Positions 1-11,050 of a DNA stretch of 64,000 nucleotides are shown one piece after another. Made by a program: the position numbers and the translations under genes. Source of the stretch: Chondrosia reniformis (taxonomy: Eukaryota; Porifera; Demospongiae; Chondrillida; Chondrillidae); NCBI GenBank assembly GCA_947172415.1, contig OX359196.1:2172501-2236500 (forward strand). Reading direction: 5' to 3'. Position 1 is the first letter of the stretch. The number at the start of each line of letters is the position of its first letter. The notes beneath the pieces are model-generated. The model was not told the DNA's origin and ran no database searches. It saw only the letters and a program-made list of their open reading frames with translations.

Positions 1-312
1 ACAACCATTTTCCTAGCCCCTTTCTGTGAATAGGTCTCTTCTTAATTGAGTAATTGCTTCTCATGCTCCCCCCACATTTCTTGATTGCTTTGACAATTTC
101 AGAACAGATATCAGTTTCAGTTTCTTGAGTTCCCCCATATTTTCCTTTTCCTGCTGGCTTCCCATTGCTTTTCTTCTTTCTGACCTGCATGGCGACTACT
201 CTTTTGACTCATTGCTTTCCTTTTATCCCTGCCGGGTGACGTTACTCTGTCCTTATCCTGCCTATCCTCTCCCATATACCTCATCTTCTCTTGTGACTGA
301 TGCCCCTTTCCT

Positions 313-855
313 CTACTTTTTGTCGCCCATAAACTTATTTTTCTGATGCTCTGATTGTTCTCTTTTTCCTAGTGTGTCATCCTGAGTCTCTCCACCTATT
401 ACCACCTTTAACGCCTGCATGGGTTTTCCCATCTCTTTACATTTATTCTCTAAGCCCTCAATCTTTCCTCTTAATCTAGAAATTCCCCCTTTCAAAGTAA
501 ATTTATTACCTTTTAAACGATTAACATTGTACCTCAGAGTCTCCAGCGTTTTCTGGTCGCTCTGGTACAAGGCTAGCATTGTCATAACTTCCTTCATACA
601 GAAGAAGCAGAAGGTTACTTCGTCCCATTCAACCACACATTTGGCTAACTTGTAACACGAGAGGTGAGACCACCTTTCACACTTCCCATACCCCACCAAG
701 TCCTTCCTGTTCTTTGCTGTGGACTCCCGATTCTTCCCACAGATACCAAAAATCACCTCATTTTTAGCCGGAGTATCAACACCTTTCGAGGAATTTGCTT
801 CTTCCTTGCCCAAATTTTTCCTGCTTTCCTTGCCTGTCCAGTAGGTGTACGGCAT
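313..855 (-). pseudogene. LINE ORF1-like remnant with degenerate PHD finger and coiled coil
   Basis: A 180-codon open frame on the minus strand. The middle has spaced Cys/His residues (GKCERWSHLSC, then FCFFC) that resemble the second half of a PHD-type zinc finger. It is followed by a Lys/Glu-rich heptad-like stretch (about residues 95-150) that looks like a coiled coil. A PHD finger plus coiled coil is typical of ORF1 proteins of some CR1/L2-like non-LTR retrotransposons; that assignment is inference. Several expected Cys are missing and the downstream 312 bases on the same strand carry stops, so it looks like a decayed fragment. It has no visible promoter or intron and is probably not a host gene. 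Confidence 0.4.
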
Positions 856-1141
856 CCTTTGATTTGATTTCTGAGCCTATTGACCCGACTTTGAGTACGC
901 CTTTTACTGACATTTCTTCCTGGAGCCTTCTTCTCTCAATATGATTGGATCAAATCATATATATGTACGATAATATGCCCATTCTGTTTCTAGGTTCTTT
1001 CTTGGAGCCAAATGAATTATATATATTGATTAGATTACTATGGTATTTTGTAACTTTCTATATATATATAATGTTGACCAGACTATTCTCATGCATTAAA
1101 CGCCCTTTGTGCACGTGTGTACTTACCATAAGACCTTTTAC
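856..1141. other. AT-rich spacer, no gene seen
   Basis: AT-rich sequence with TA-rich runs between the last LRR exon I can place and the LINE-like fragment. If the NLR gene continues, this would be intron or 3' sequence. Nothing else was seen. Confidence 0.4.
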
Positions 1142-4100
1142 CGATATAGACATCTGTGGTGTTTGCATTGCATAATGCACCAAGTAACAGAGACCTTATC
1201 AAAGGATACTCCAATGACTCATTGATCACAGCAAAGCGTTTCAGGGAATACATTCTTCTTAATGAGGATGTCAAATTTTCATACAATTCTGGATCAACTT
1301 CACTGGTTCCCTTAAAATGTCATAAAAACAGCATAATAATTAAATAAAAAAAAAACATATTTTATAAACATGTCCCTGCAGTATATTGGACTTTATGCAA
1401 ATGCACTACAAATAGATTTCTTAAATCTAAATACTTTTAGTTGACAATACATGTATACGTAAGTCTTAGAGTAATACCATATGTTTGCATGGAAACTAAG
1501 CTAAGCATATTACAAACCTCCTTCACAGTAGAAATGTCAAGTTTCACTTGCTCCATAGTCTTGGATTTAGCAATACCATTTATAAGAACTGTCCTCTGTT
1601 TTTGAGTGAGTGACATTACAATGTAACACTTCTGACAGCTCACAAGACACTCTTCAGGTATAGCAAGAGTCAATTCACTATTTGCTACACAATTATTAAC
1701 CGAAAAAATATGGTACTATACTGTTGCATACAGTAGCTGCATATACATAGGCCATATTCGTTTCATATGCAAAACTGCTATGCTGCCAGCTCACCGTCTA
1801 TATTATTATATACTTTTGACAGCTCAGTGTACAATGACTTAACAATTTTAGTCTAGTGCAGGGTAATGGTCATTCACTGGAAAACTGTATGCAACTTACC
1901 GAACGTAATATCCACCTCAGCTATCCACCTGTTCTTCAGCACACCTGACACCAATGATCCAAGGACAGAAACGTTCAGTGATTTCATATTAGAAGTAACA
2001 ATGAGCTGTTTAACTCGACGATTCTTTACAACATTGCCAAGAGAGTGACAAGGACTTTCCTAAATATATTAATGTAAATCATCAGGTGCATGAAATTCTA
2101 ACACCATCTTGTAGTTCTCAATTAAATACTTTTGGATAAACTATTTCAATTCAACTATATAGCTCTTGCTATAAAACAAACTTACACCATCAAACACAAA
2201 ATCAATAGATGACAAGCTAATTTTTTCCATATCCTGATCCTTCCTAATTCCTTTTAGAAGGGCTGCCAGCTGCTTTGGAGTAACTTTAATAGACTCAAGG
2301 GCTAACCTCCGACAAGATACAAGATATCTCTCTGGTACTGTGAAATCATAATTGCCTACAAACAAGTAGAGAAAATATATTACAGACATAATAGAATATC
2401 GACAATGACACCAAATTATATGTCACTCAGTGGATGTCATGCATTTTACAGGACACCACTATGAAAACATATAATATGATATACGTGAACATATATATAT
2501 ATATATAGATAGATAGATACATAGATATATATATAGATAAGAATGTTTTAAAGCAAAATTATTCTAATACATAAGTAACTGCTAAGATACATGAAAGTGG
2601 ACCACACACTTACCATTTAATTGAATTGCACTAATATTCAGTTCTGTCAATTTTTGTAGTGACAGTATTGTAGGTAGTACCAGATGAAAGCGAGAGTCAA
2701 CACTCTCAGTTGATGTAATCTTCAACACACGAATGCCCACATGATGTTGGAGCGTGTACTGTAAAACTACAGTCTCATAGGCTGAACTGATATGAAAGGT
2801 AAGCTTGTTTGATATGATTTTTGGAAGGTAACTTTTTAAAAGATCCTCATTGTCAGCTTCAAAGAATGAAAGCATCAAAAGCTCATTCATTTTTGCTGAT
2901 TGGTAGCTATTGACACTGCCTTGCAGAAGGGGAAGGACATCAATGTTGCAAAGTTTGGTAAAGTTACAATAGAACTTCCATACTTCAGCCATTTCAGGTC
3001 TCCCAAGCTGCTTGCTCCAGATCCTCCCTTGTTCAGGTTTGCTCTGTTTGGCAACATGGACAGCTGCTAGAGCCTCTTGGATTGTCTTGTGGATGAACAT
3101 ATACAGTTGGACAGGAGAGGCTGCATCAAAGTCATCTGCTGATTCAGCAAACAGGAGCTCATAGATACTTCCACGCTTCACATGCTTCGCCAAGTCTTCT
3201 CCAAGGTCTTCTTCTGATAGAACTAGCTTCTGTGTCAAGCTAAAGTTATAGGAAAGTTGACACAATGGGGAAAACCCTGGAAGCAAGTGATTTGGGATTT
3301 CGAGAATGTTGGTTATTTTCAAACCTTTTGAAGACTGAAGTAATTGTCTCTTTATATAGAGCCTGTAGATCCCACCCATGGTATGTGGTAACCCTTTCTC
3401 CTTTAGGTACTCCTGTACTTTACATATAACCTTTAGCACCACTGGTAGTCGACACATCCCTTGAACTGAAGGAAGGCTCTGCAATGTCTCTTTCAGGTGA
3501 TCAGCCATTTTCTCTTTGTGTGGTACTCCACTTTTACTGAAGTAGTTGTCAATAAAGAGATTAATCTTTTTTTCTGTAAAACCAAGAATTTCTACATGAA
3601 TACAGCGATATTCCATTCGAGCTATTACCTCAGGACAGGTAAAGGGTCGTGTGCTGACAATCAAATCACACTCATCTAAGTAATGGGAATTAGAAGACAG
3701 CAGATTCTTCATGACTTTACTATTCTTCATTTGATCATTTATCTCATCATAGCCATCCAGAATGAGAAGGGCACCTTTGCCTCTTGACTTCTCCAGTTTT
3801 TCAATAATTGCAACTTCTCCAAATTGTCTAGAACAATTTGGTAGGAAATGTCGGAGTGTCAACTGCTCATTTTCCTCCAAACACCAAGACACCTCTCGAA
3901 GATGACACAGGATGACTAGTTGGTAGTCATTTGGGAGTGTTCCTGATGAGAGGTCTTTACAGTACTTTCTGGAGAGAGTGGTCTTGCCACAACCTGGAGC
4001 TCCACTGATGACTATTCTTCTTCCAGATTTTTGTTTAACAGGAGAGAGAACATCTTCATATCTGATAGACTCAGATTGTTTATAGAATTTGTCAATTCCC

Positions 4101-4929
4101 TCTAGTGCAGCATGTAGGAAGTTGGTGACATCTTTCTCCTTCTTTAAATGTTCTGAAGATTTTACAACTGCTAGCTCCACAAACATCAGCTCTTTAGTAG
4201 TCAAATCAGGAGGGACCACCCTGAGTTGCATATTCTTCTCTCTTACCACATTACCAAATGAAGCCAGGAGACTCTAATAGTGATAAACAGGAAATTACTT
4301 GAGGTGCAGCTGTCATATATTAATAATCACATACTGATCATATTTGGATGTGTAATCGTTACCATGTTGACTTATGCTATGTACATTTATAAAAGTTACA
4401 AAATATATTCTTACTGCAGACAAGAGCTTGAAAGATTGCGATAGGAACAAAGTAAATAATATATAGTGATTACGGATAATGGGATTTTAAGTACCTACTA
4501 TTGAGTATAAATGTATAAGTAAAACCTACATAATAATAAAAGGAAATGCACAGAGAGCTTAATTACTTCAGACTGTCCTGATAATGACTGAACTCTCACG
4601 TCATGGACTCTCAGAGCGCCTTCCAACTTTTGAGCAACCTCCTCGTGGACTTCATAGCTCGAAGAGGTATCTCGGAGAACTTCAATGAATTTTTCAACCA
4701 ACTCTACTGTCCCGCGCTTATATAAATGATCGATAAGTGCTTCGTTCGCCTCCTTGGAATTGCTCTTATTCTGAATGGTCTCTTTAATCGGCATATCGAT
4801 AATTTCTTTAGCAAAGAGTTCTTCTCTGATATCCTTTGTGCAGAGCAGATTCACCAAGATGTTGTAAACCGACTGAATGGCATCTTGTAATGGTGCGTAT
4901 GTGGATAAGGTAGAGGGAGCCAGAGACAT
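1142..4929 (-). CDS. NLR-type immune receptor, CARD-NACHT-LRR, 3' end not found
   Basis: Exons on the minus strand: 4567-4929, 2614-4273, 2186-2355, 1900-2059, 1518-1684, 1142-1310; all have GT-AG borders and matching phases (about 896 codons). Exon 1 (121 codons) resembles a CARD: helical, with KSNSKEANEALIDHLYKRG in a typical CARD position. Exon 2 carries NACHT: Walker A GAPGCGKTT, Walker B GALLILDGYDEI, then a long helical region. The last four exons encode LRR-like units (for example VSCRRLALESIKVTPKQL). Known role of the family: cytosolic sensors that oligomerise through NACHT and recruit partners through CARD. The start is the ATG at 4929. A stronger donor at 1125-1130 would extend the last exon in the same phase. 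No stop codon or terminal exon was found, so the gene may continue past base 1 or be truncated. NACHT and overall architecture are clear; the CARD call is moderate. Confidence 0.85.
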
Positions 4930-5222
4930 TTCGGCTCAAGGGATCTTCGAAAACGCACTTGATTCTACATTGCTGATTCTTGAGTTTAATTGTCACATTC
5001 CAATGCAACTGTTACATCGCTAGAGCAGCTGGGTCAGATGTGTCGAAATGTTATAAGTGAAAGAACTACAAATGATACACCGCGTACTTATATATCTCTA
5101 AGGAAACTCCCACACCATACCGTAAATGACAGATAGATGTTAAGCAGGAAAGACCCATCAGCTAAAATTGCTGCTCTGGTGTCCTGTCCTGTGATTATTG
5201 CATTGTGATTATTAAATGCATA
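4930..5222. promoter_or_regulatory. Upstream region of the NLR gene
   Basis: 293 bases between the NLR start codon and the LTR of the gypsy element. It must hold the 5' UTR and core promoter unless the LTR supplies them. No clear TATA box or other motif was recognised. Confidence 0.35.
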
Positions 5223-5417
5223 TGTAAACACCGTGTGGTGTGTCAGGTAACAATAGGTGTAATGAAAGACGAGTTGAAGCCGAATATGGTACAAAACGTC
5301 TAGTCCACTAGAATGGAGAGCGCTTCCCAACACGTGTTGTCGCCATCTTAACTTCTAATTATATTATTATTACATCACACATGACAACAGTTACTAAATA
5401 TAACTACAGTCATTACA
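5223..5417 (-). repeat. 3' LTR of the gypsy element
   Basis: 195-bp copy of the LTR, identical to the other copy except for one base, with TG and CA termini. It is the copy nearest the NLR gene, and an LTR promoter here would read toward that gene on the minus strand. Confidence 0.93.
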
Positions 5418-5429
5418 CTTCCCCCCCTT
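5418..5429 (-). promoter_or_regulatory. Polypurine tract of the gypsy element
   Basis: The minus strand reads AAGGGGGGGAAG directly before the 3' LTR, the usual site for plus-strand DNA priming. Confidence 0.75.
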
Positions 5430-5531
5430 AAGGGTCTTAAGACTTTACTTATTCTGCGACTACCTATATGAAAAGAATTAGAATCTCACATACACATGCA
5501 CACTCAAATAAATAGTAGTCCTCCTGCCTCT

Positions 5532-7664
5532 TCAAACTTTAGCCCGAGACCTGGTGACAGGGCCACTGTAAGAAGTAGCAGGGCCATCCGGTAAATCAGT
5601 AGAAGTCCTGCTAGAACGCCTTTTGCTGCCTGTCTTAGTGGGTCGAGGAACACGTCCATGACCGATCCACAAACTGTTGGACATCTCCTCATAACAAGGC
5701 CGCACACGATCTAAAGAAATAAATATGGGTGGATGCTCTGGCTTGCCCACCAGCTGGACTTCTGCGTTGGTTGGCGTGAGTGATATTATCTGATACGGTC
5801 CAAAATAGGGTCGAGCAAACTTCCAGGCCTTGCCCTGTAACTGATTAGGATGGTACACCATCACACGGTCGCCGACCTTGAAGGCAGGGTCTGTGCTCTT
5901 CTTATCATACTGGCTCTTCTGTTTCTGTTGAGCCTTCTTGATGTTCCTGTGGGCTAACTCCCAGGCCTCCGAAAGGTTAGCCACCAGTTCCGAGACATAA
6001 TCAGGCGAGTCAATCGTACACGGAATTCTAGGCTGACCTAAAGCTGTTTCTGTAGGCAGCTGCGGATGCCGACCATATAATAGGTAAAATGGGGATGCCT
6101 GTGTGGAATCCTGTAAAGCAACTCGATAGGCAAAGAGAATGTATGGCAAATGGCTATCCCAATCCTGACCATATCTCCCAACACATTTCGCCAACATGTC
6201 CAACAACATGCTGTTAAACTTCTCCACCAAGCCATCACATTGAGGATGATAGCCTGATGTGTTGATCTTAGAAATACCCAGCAATTTGCAAGTCTCGCAA
6301 ACTAACGAAGAGAGAAAGTTGGCTCCTCGATCCGAAAGCAATCGCTCCGGAACCCCATGCCTAGCCACAATGTCTTCTACTAAGATCTTAGCAATAGTCT
6401 CAGCTTTTTGATCAGGTATTGCAAAGACTTCAGGCCATTTAGTCAGATGGGCCATGAAAACAAGTGCGTATCGATTCCCTTGATCTGTACAGGGGAGTTG
6501 AAGCACATCAACCCCAACAGTATGGAATGGGCCACCAACAGGAATCGGCTGTAATTTAGGACGTGTCTTCCTACCTGGACCCTTCCTTGATGCACACACA
6601 AGACAACTGCGGCAATACTGGCGTACATCTGACCTCATACCAGACCACCAATACCTCACACGAAGGGTCGAGTACAGCTTCCGCTCGGCAAAGTGTCCAG
6701 AGAACTTACCATCATGGTTCTCCTTCAAAAGTGTCCATCTTAAGCACTGTGGAACCACTATTCTGAGGCAATCTGGTAACGCAGGATTCTCGTAGTATAA
6801 CACTCCATCCAAAACTTGAAAGTTGGACTTCTCCAGGACCAATCTCCGAGCCAGTTTGGAATCTTCGGGTAGGTTCCCATCTTCTAAATAGCGAAAGAGG
6901 GCAACCAAATCATCATCACTTCTCTGTAACTTAGCAATGTCACTTTCAGGAACAGGTACCAAAGGCTCTGAAGCTACAGCCTCAATTTGCAACACAGTTG
7001 CGACTGCTATGGGATTCCTAGAAAGAGCATCTGCTACCAGGTTACTCCTCCCAGAACGATGAGTTATCTTTAGGTCCAGTTCCTGGATGGCCATGGCCCA
7101 CCTAGCCAACTTCGCAGAGGGGTGCTTACTATTTAGCAAGGATGTGCAAGCAGCATGGTCGGTAATGACTTCACAACGATGTCCTAAGAGATAAGGACGG
7201 AAAAGCTTCACTGCCCAAACCAAAGCAAGCGTCTCTAACTCTGTTATGCTGTAGTTGGTTTCTGATGCTGACAAGGAGCGCGAAGCAAATGCTATTGGGT
7301 GAACACGGCCGTCATCTTGCTCCTGGGCAAGGACTGCACCTAACCCTTTCAAACTAGCGTCTGTTTCCAATAGGAATGGGACTCCTAGGTCGAACTGGGG
7401 GTAGGCCAACACTGGTGCAGTAATGAGCAGCTGCTTCAAATGGTTGAAGGCTTGCTGGCATTCCTTGGACCATAAAAAAACAGCATCTTTTTTCAACAAA
7501 GCATGTAGGGGTGAGACCACTTGGGAAAATGAGGCTACAAACCTTCGATAGTACCCGGCTAAACCAAGAAACTGGCGAACTTCACCCACATTAGTAGGGA
7601 CAGGGTAGTCCTTCATTTTGTTAGTCTTCTCAGGATCAGGCCGAATTCCTTCCTTTCCCACCAA
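5532..7664 (-). CDS. RNase H-integrase part of gypsy pol, frame-shifted from RT
   Basis: Open frame of about 710 codons that continues pol in a different frame. It begins within the RT-connection region (GYYRRFVASF), then RNase H (LLETDASLKGLGAV, ELETLALVWA, ITDHAACTSLL, NLVADALSRN). The integrase follows, with an HHCC zinc-binding region (ending CRSCLVC) and catalytic D (VGVDVLQ), D (LLSDRGANF) and E (LVEKFN). A GPY/F module (FGPYQIISL) and a basic Ser/Arg-rich tail end the protein. The first Met-like codon is an artefact of the frame break. There is no chromodomain or envelope gene. Confidence 0.93.
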   Translation of the reverse strand: MVGKEGIRPDPEKTNKMKDYPVPTNVGEVRQFLGLAGYYRRFVASFSQVVSPLHALLKKDAVFLWSKECQQAFNHLKQLLITAPVLAYPQFDLGVPFLLETDASLKGLGAVLAQEQDDGRVHPIAFASRSLSASETNYSITELETLALVWAVKLFRPYLLGHRCEVITDHAACTSLLNSKHPSAKLARWAMAIQELDLKITHRSGRSNLVADALSRNPIAVATVLQIEAVASEPLVPVPESDIAKLQRSDDDLVALFRYLEDGNLPEDSKLARRLVLEKSNFQVLDGVLYYENPALPDCLRIVVPQCLRWTLLKENHDGKFSGHFAERKLYSTLRVRYWWSGMRSDVRQYCRSCLVCASRKGPGRKTRPKLQPIPVGGPFHTVGVDVLQLPCTDQGNRYALVFMAHLTKWPEVFAIPDQKAETIAKILVEDIVARHGVPERLLSDRGANFLSSLVCETCKLLGISKINTSGYHPQCDGLVEKFNSMLLDMLAKCVGRYGQDWDSHLPYILFAYRVALQDSTQASPFYLLYGRHPQLPTETALGQPRIPCTIDSPDYVSELVANLSEAWELAHRNIKKAQQKQKSQYDKKSTDPAFKVGDRVMVYHPNQLQGKAWKFARPYFGPYQIISLTPTNAEVQLVGKPEHPPIFISLDRVRPCYEEMSNSLWIGHGRVPRPTKTGSKRRSSRTSTDLPDGPATSYSGPVTRSRAKV

Positions 7665-10600
7665 GATAGGACACCTCTGGCTTCAAGAACTTGCACTTCT
7701 TTGCCTTGAGACGTAATCCAGCGGTGCGAATCCGTAACAGGACTTTCTGCAAATGATTTAAATGCTCCTGGAAGGAACGTGAACACACTAACACGTCATC
7801 GAGATACGCAAAGCACTCTTTCCACAGCAGCCCAGAGAGCACAACCTCCATTAGGCGCTGGAAGGTCGCAGGTGCATTGCACATACCAAAGGGCATGCGA
7901 GCAAACTCGTATAAGCCACAGTGCGTTGCAAAAGCAGACTTTGGGGCAGACTCGGCATCCAGCTCCACCTGCCAGTACCCACTCGCCAAGTCAAGTGAGG
8001 TAAAATACCGGCTACCTCCCAAGGTGTCCATGATGTCATCGATCCTTGGAAGGGGGTACACGTCCTTCCTCGTGATGCCATTTAAGCGGCGATAATCCAC
8101 ACAAAATCGTTTTGTGCCGTCCTTTTTAGGTACCAAGACAACAGGGCTTGCCCATGGGCTAACAGATGGGCGGACCACACCCTGTTGTTCCATCTCCTCC
8201 ACCATAGAAGCAATTACCTTACGGTGTATGAACGGCACTCGTCTGGCCGGTTCCCTGATGGGGACGTGATCTCCCGTGTCCACATGATGCTGGATGACGC
8301 TGGTGTGGCCCAGCTCACCATCCTCCAAAGCAAACACATCCACGTTATCCCTCACCAACTGTTTCAGTTGTCCAAACTGTGCATCGGTTAACTCACCCTT
8401 CTCTAACCCCAGAGCAGCATACACAGCTTCCACTCTCTCTGAGTTAACCACGTTAGTTGAGTTAACAAACCCAAAATCCACTGCACTGGTGTTATGCTCT
8501 GGTGACTCTACTGCCTCTGACTCAAGCTCGAAGTCAGTCAAAGCACTGGCAATCCCAATACAGGCTCCAGCTTCCAATCTAGTTGACACGCCGTCCTGAT
8601 TCTCCACAGGAATCAGTAGAGTTCCCTCTGGCTGTTGCTTAAAGAGGGCATCTGGCGTCTTTAGACCCAACTTTTGGAGGAATGCATGGTCAGGCTGAAA
8701 AATAAGGAACTCAGAGTCCACTGGGATCTCGAGCTTCACTTCCAGCAACCCCGACTTCCTACCTTGGATCCGTTTAGTGGCAAGTAAACACACCCTTGCT
8801 CCAGAGAGAGACCCAGGGCACTGGTCAATCCTGGCTGCCTCTCCATTGGAACGCAAAATCCTAATCCCAAGATGGGGCAGTACATTCATGCCGAGGAGAC
8901 AGGGAATCTCACTCTCAGGATGCACAAATGCCACACCCTCCGTACTGCAACTATCTAATGAGAACTGGAAGAGTACTTCTGCTGTGATCAGCAACTCATC
9001 ACAGTTCTTGCCTCCTCTTCCATAAAGCTTCATGCTTGGGGGCCTCAATTGAGGAATACTCCGACCCTGGGAGTGCATGTGCTGAGCGATCTGACGGAGC
9101 AGGCTCCTGGAGATTACTGTGCATTGAGCTCCTGTGTCCACCACAGCCTCCACCGGAAAGCCTTCAATTGACACCCTCACCTGCATAACTGGTCCTTTCA
9201 CATCTGACACCTCTGAGGTCACAACACCAATCCTGCCCACACCAAGACTGTGTTGCTCCTCCTCAGCCTGCCGTCGGGCCAGCAGCTCCTCCAACTCCTC
9301 TGTTGAGAGCTGACTTGCAGGTTTATTACTTGCTATCATGACTGCCGACACCTGACCTGATTTCCCCGGGGCCTCTCGAGGCAACTTTGGACAGTTACGT
9401 TCAAAATGTCCAAGCTGACCACAATGGTAACACTGTAGGTTCCTCTGCTTCTGGCTTCCTGTACTAGCCTGACCTTTACTCCTATCAAGTGATCCAGGGG
9501 CTTTCTCTGGGACTTGGCCTTCCCCTGTGGGAGCCTTGTGACTTGGATTACGAGGAGGCTTCATTTCTCCCCTTGCCGCATTCAGCTGCTGGTCGTGGCG
9601 CTCCAGTGTCCTTGCACGAGCATAGAGTTCTTCGAATGTTTCTGATGCTCTGGGTGCGCCCAGCTTGCATTGCCATTTTGGAAGGAGGGCCTGGTAAAAC
9701 CTACCCTTGAGCAGTCGGTCGAACTCTCGCTCCCCACTCTCAGGAAATGCCTTCCGTGCCAACTTCTGCAAAGTTACACCCAGTCCTTCAACTGACTGCT
9801 TGTTTTGCATCAGTTGATGGAATTCCAACCCACGTAACTCTTCAATGTCTAATGAGCGAAATCGTCTCCTAAGAACCTTCACCACTGAATCGTAACTACT
9901 CTTCTCCCCTGTGGATAACATCCTCACTACATGCTCCGCAGTTTCCCCAAGATGTGCTTTCAACTGAAACAACTGCTGTTCTGTGGTCCACTTAGCCAGT
10001 CTGGCTCGCTCCTCGAACTGCTCCAACCACCGTTCAAAGCCATCATCATCCGAATTGATGTTTTCCCCAGTAAACACTCGTAGGGGCGGCACGGTCTGGG
10101 TGGCGAGGGCCTGCACCTGGGCAGTCATCATCATCCTCTGAGCTTCCAGAAGTTGTGCAACAATGTCCATCACGCTTGCTGATGTTCCTAAATTAGGCAC
10201 AGTACTGGCAGCTGCTACTCTACCTTCGGACTCTGTACTATCCGTAGTACTCTGGTTGCTATCCTCGCTGGCTATAGTATCCTGTATTTCCTTAGTAGAC
10301 ACCGTCTCCTCCCTGATGAGATCAACAGAAGACTCGGGAGGTGGCCTTTCCTCTGCTTCTTGTTCTGGTAAACTATCTGCACGCTGCTTAAGAGCCTGGT
10401 TCTTCTTGGTGAGAGTTGTGATCCTCTCCTTGAGGCTAGCTGCCTCTCTTTCACGGTCTTCCCTCAAAAACCTCCTCTCAACATCGAAATCCTTCCTAAG
10501 TGCTTCCACCTCCCTCAATTTAACAACCTCAGCCTCGAGAGTAGACCTACGTAAGTCAGCTTCAAGTCGACTTACCTGCTCACTAGCCGTTCGTGCTTCT

Positions 10601-10824
10601 TCCTCCGCCGATTCCCGACCGACCTTCGCACGCTCCAGCTCTGCATTGCGGGTCGCTAGCTCTGCCAACGCTTCCGCTAACCGTTCCTTGGTCTTCTCCA
10701 GTTCACTCGAGTCCGAATCCATCGCTAATGTTGTTGTTCTCGTTGTCCCTGAACGCAGTCCTTCCGTGGTAAGTTCCCGACTTTCTGTTGCTCTTAGCAA
10801 GTCCTTCAGTTCTCGCTGTGACAT
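7636..10824 (-). CDS. Gag-protease-reverse transcriptase polyprotein of the gypsy element
   Basis: Open frame of 1062 codons from the ATG at 10824. Order: N-terminal coiled coil (about residues 40-150), gag capsid-like region, a CCHC zinc knuckle (CYHCGQLGHFERNC), an aspartic protease (VVDTGAQCTVIS), and a reverse transcriptase with the catalytic FAYLDDVLV motif. Gag and RT are in one frame. The frame breaks just after the RT thumb at about 7660, so the rest of pol is read in another frame. The break falls at a short repeated TTGG/GGTG stretch and looks like a small deletion, not a programmed shift, since programmed shifts usually lie at the gag-pol border. The product would be a truncated polyprotein, so the copy is probably non-autonomous. 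Confidence 0.93.
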   Translation of the reverse strand: MSQRELKDLLRATESRELTTEGLRSGTTRTTTLAMDSDSSELEKTKERLAEALAELATRNAELERAKVGRESAEEEARTASEQVSRLEADLRRSTLEAEVVKLREVEALRKDFDVERRFLREDREREAASLKERITTLTKKNQALKQRADSLPEQEAEERPPPESSVDLIREETVSTKEIQDTIASEDSNQSTTDSTESEGRVAAASTVPNLGTSASVMDIVAQLLEAQRMMMTAQVQALATQTVPPLRVFTGENINSDDDGFERWLEQFEERARLAKWTTEQQLFQLKAHLGETAEHVVRMLSTGEKSSYDSVVKVLRRRFRSLDIEELRGLEFHQLMQNKQSVEGLGVTLQKLARKAFPESGEREFDRLLKGRFYQALLPKWQCKLGAPRASETFEELYARARTLERHDQQLNAARGEMKPPRNPSHKAPTGEGQVPEKAPGSLDRSKGQASTGSQKQRNLQCYHCGQLGHFERNCPKLPREAPGKSGQVSAVMIASNKPASQLSTEELEELLARRQAEEEQHSLGVGRIGVVTSEVSDVKGPVMQVRVSIEGFPVEAVVDTGAQCTVISRSLLRQIAQHMHSQGRSIPQLRPPSMKLYGRGGKNCDELLITAEVLFQFSLDSCSTEGVAFVHPESEIPCLLGMNVLPHLGIRILRSNGEAARIDQCPGSLSGARVCLLATKRIQGRKSGLLEVKLEIPVDSEFLIFQPDHAFLQKLGLKTPDALFKQQPEGTLLIPVENQDGVSTRLEAGACIGIASALTDFELESEAVESPEHNTSAVDFGFVNSTNVVNSERVEAVYAALGLEKGELTDAQFGQLKQLVRDNVDVFALEDGELGHTSVIQHHVDTGDHVPIREPARRVPFIHRKVIASMVEEMEQQGVVRPSVSPWASPVVLVPKKDGTKRFCVDYRRLNGITRKDVYPLPRIDDIMDTLGGSRYFTSLDLASGYWQVELDAESAPKSAFATHCGLYEFARMPFGMCNAPATFQRLMEVVLSGLLWKECFAYLDDVLVCSRSFQEHLNHLQKVLLRIRTAGLRLKAKKCKFLKPEVSYLGGKGRNSA

Positions 10825-10835
10825 CCAAATTACCT

Positions 10836-10853
10836 ATCCTGCCGGGGTCGCCA
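10836..10853 (-). promoter_or_regulatory. Primer binding site of the gypsy element
   Basis: Two bases after the 5' LTR the minus strand reads TGGCGACCCCGGCAGGAT. It starts with TGG, as expected for pairing to a tRNA CCA end. The complement ends in GGGGUCGCCA, which resembles some tRNA-Arg acceptor ends; the tRNA identity is a guess. Confidence 0.7.
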
Positions 10854-10855
10854 AT

Positions 10856-11050
10856 TGTAAACACTGTGTGGTGTGTCAGGTAACAATAGGTGTAATGAAA
10901 GACGAGTTGAAGCCGAATATGGTACAAAACGTCTAGTCCACTAGAATGGAGAGCGCTTCCCAACACGTGTTGTCGCCATCTTAACTTCTAATTATATTAT
11001 TATTACATCACACATGACAACAGTTACTAAATATAACTACAGTCATTACA
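10856..11050 (-). repeat. 5' LTR of the gypsy element
   Basis: 195-bp direct repeat of 5223-5417. By position it should hold the promoter for the gag-pol RNA. No TATA box was identified with confidence. Confidence 0.93.

Larger units (their letters stand above)
5223..11050 (-). mobile_element. Ty3/gypsy LTR retrotransposon, near-complete, young
   Basis: Element of 5828 bp on the minus strand: LTRs at 10856-11050 (5') and 5223-5417 (3'), gag-protease-RT, then RNase H-integrase. The LTRs are 195 bp, begin TG and end CA, and differ at one position (C versus T near the plus-strand left end). The 4-bp flanks are CATA on both sides (5219-5222 and 11051-11054), which fits a target duplication. A primer binding site and a polypurine tract adjoin the LTRs. 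Domain order (RT-RNaseH-integrase) and a GPY/F-like end (FGPYQII) place it in Ty3/gypsy. No envelope ORF is seen. A frameshift within pol near 7660 separates the two ORFs. Confidence 0.95.

Noticed and set aside
10163-10936. 257-codon plus-strand frame opposite gag
   Set aside because: A shadow of the gag coiled-coil region on the other strand; Ser-rich by codon reversal only.
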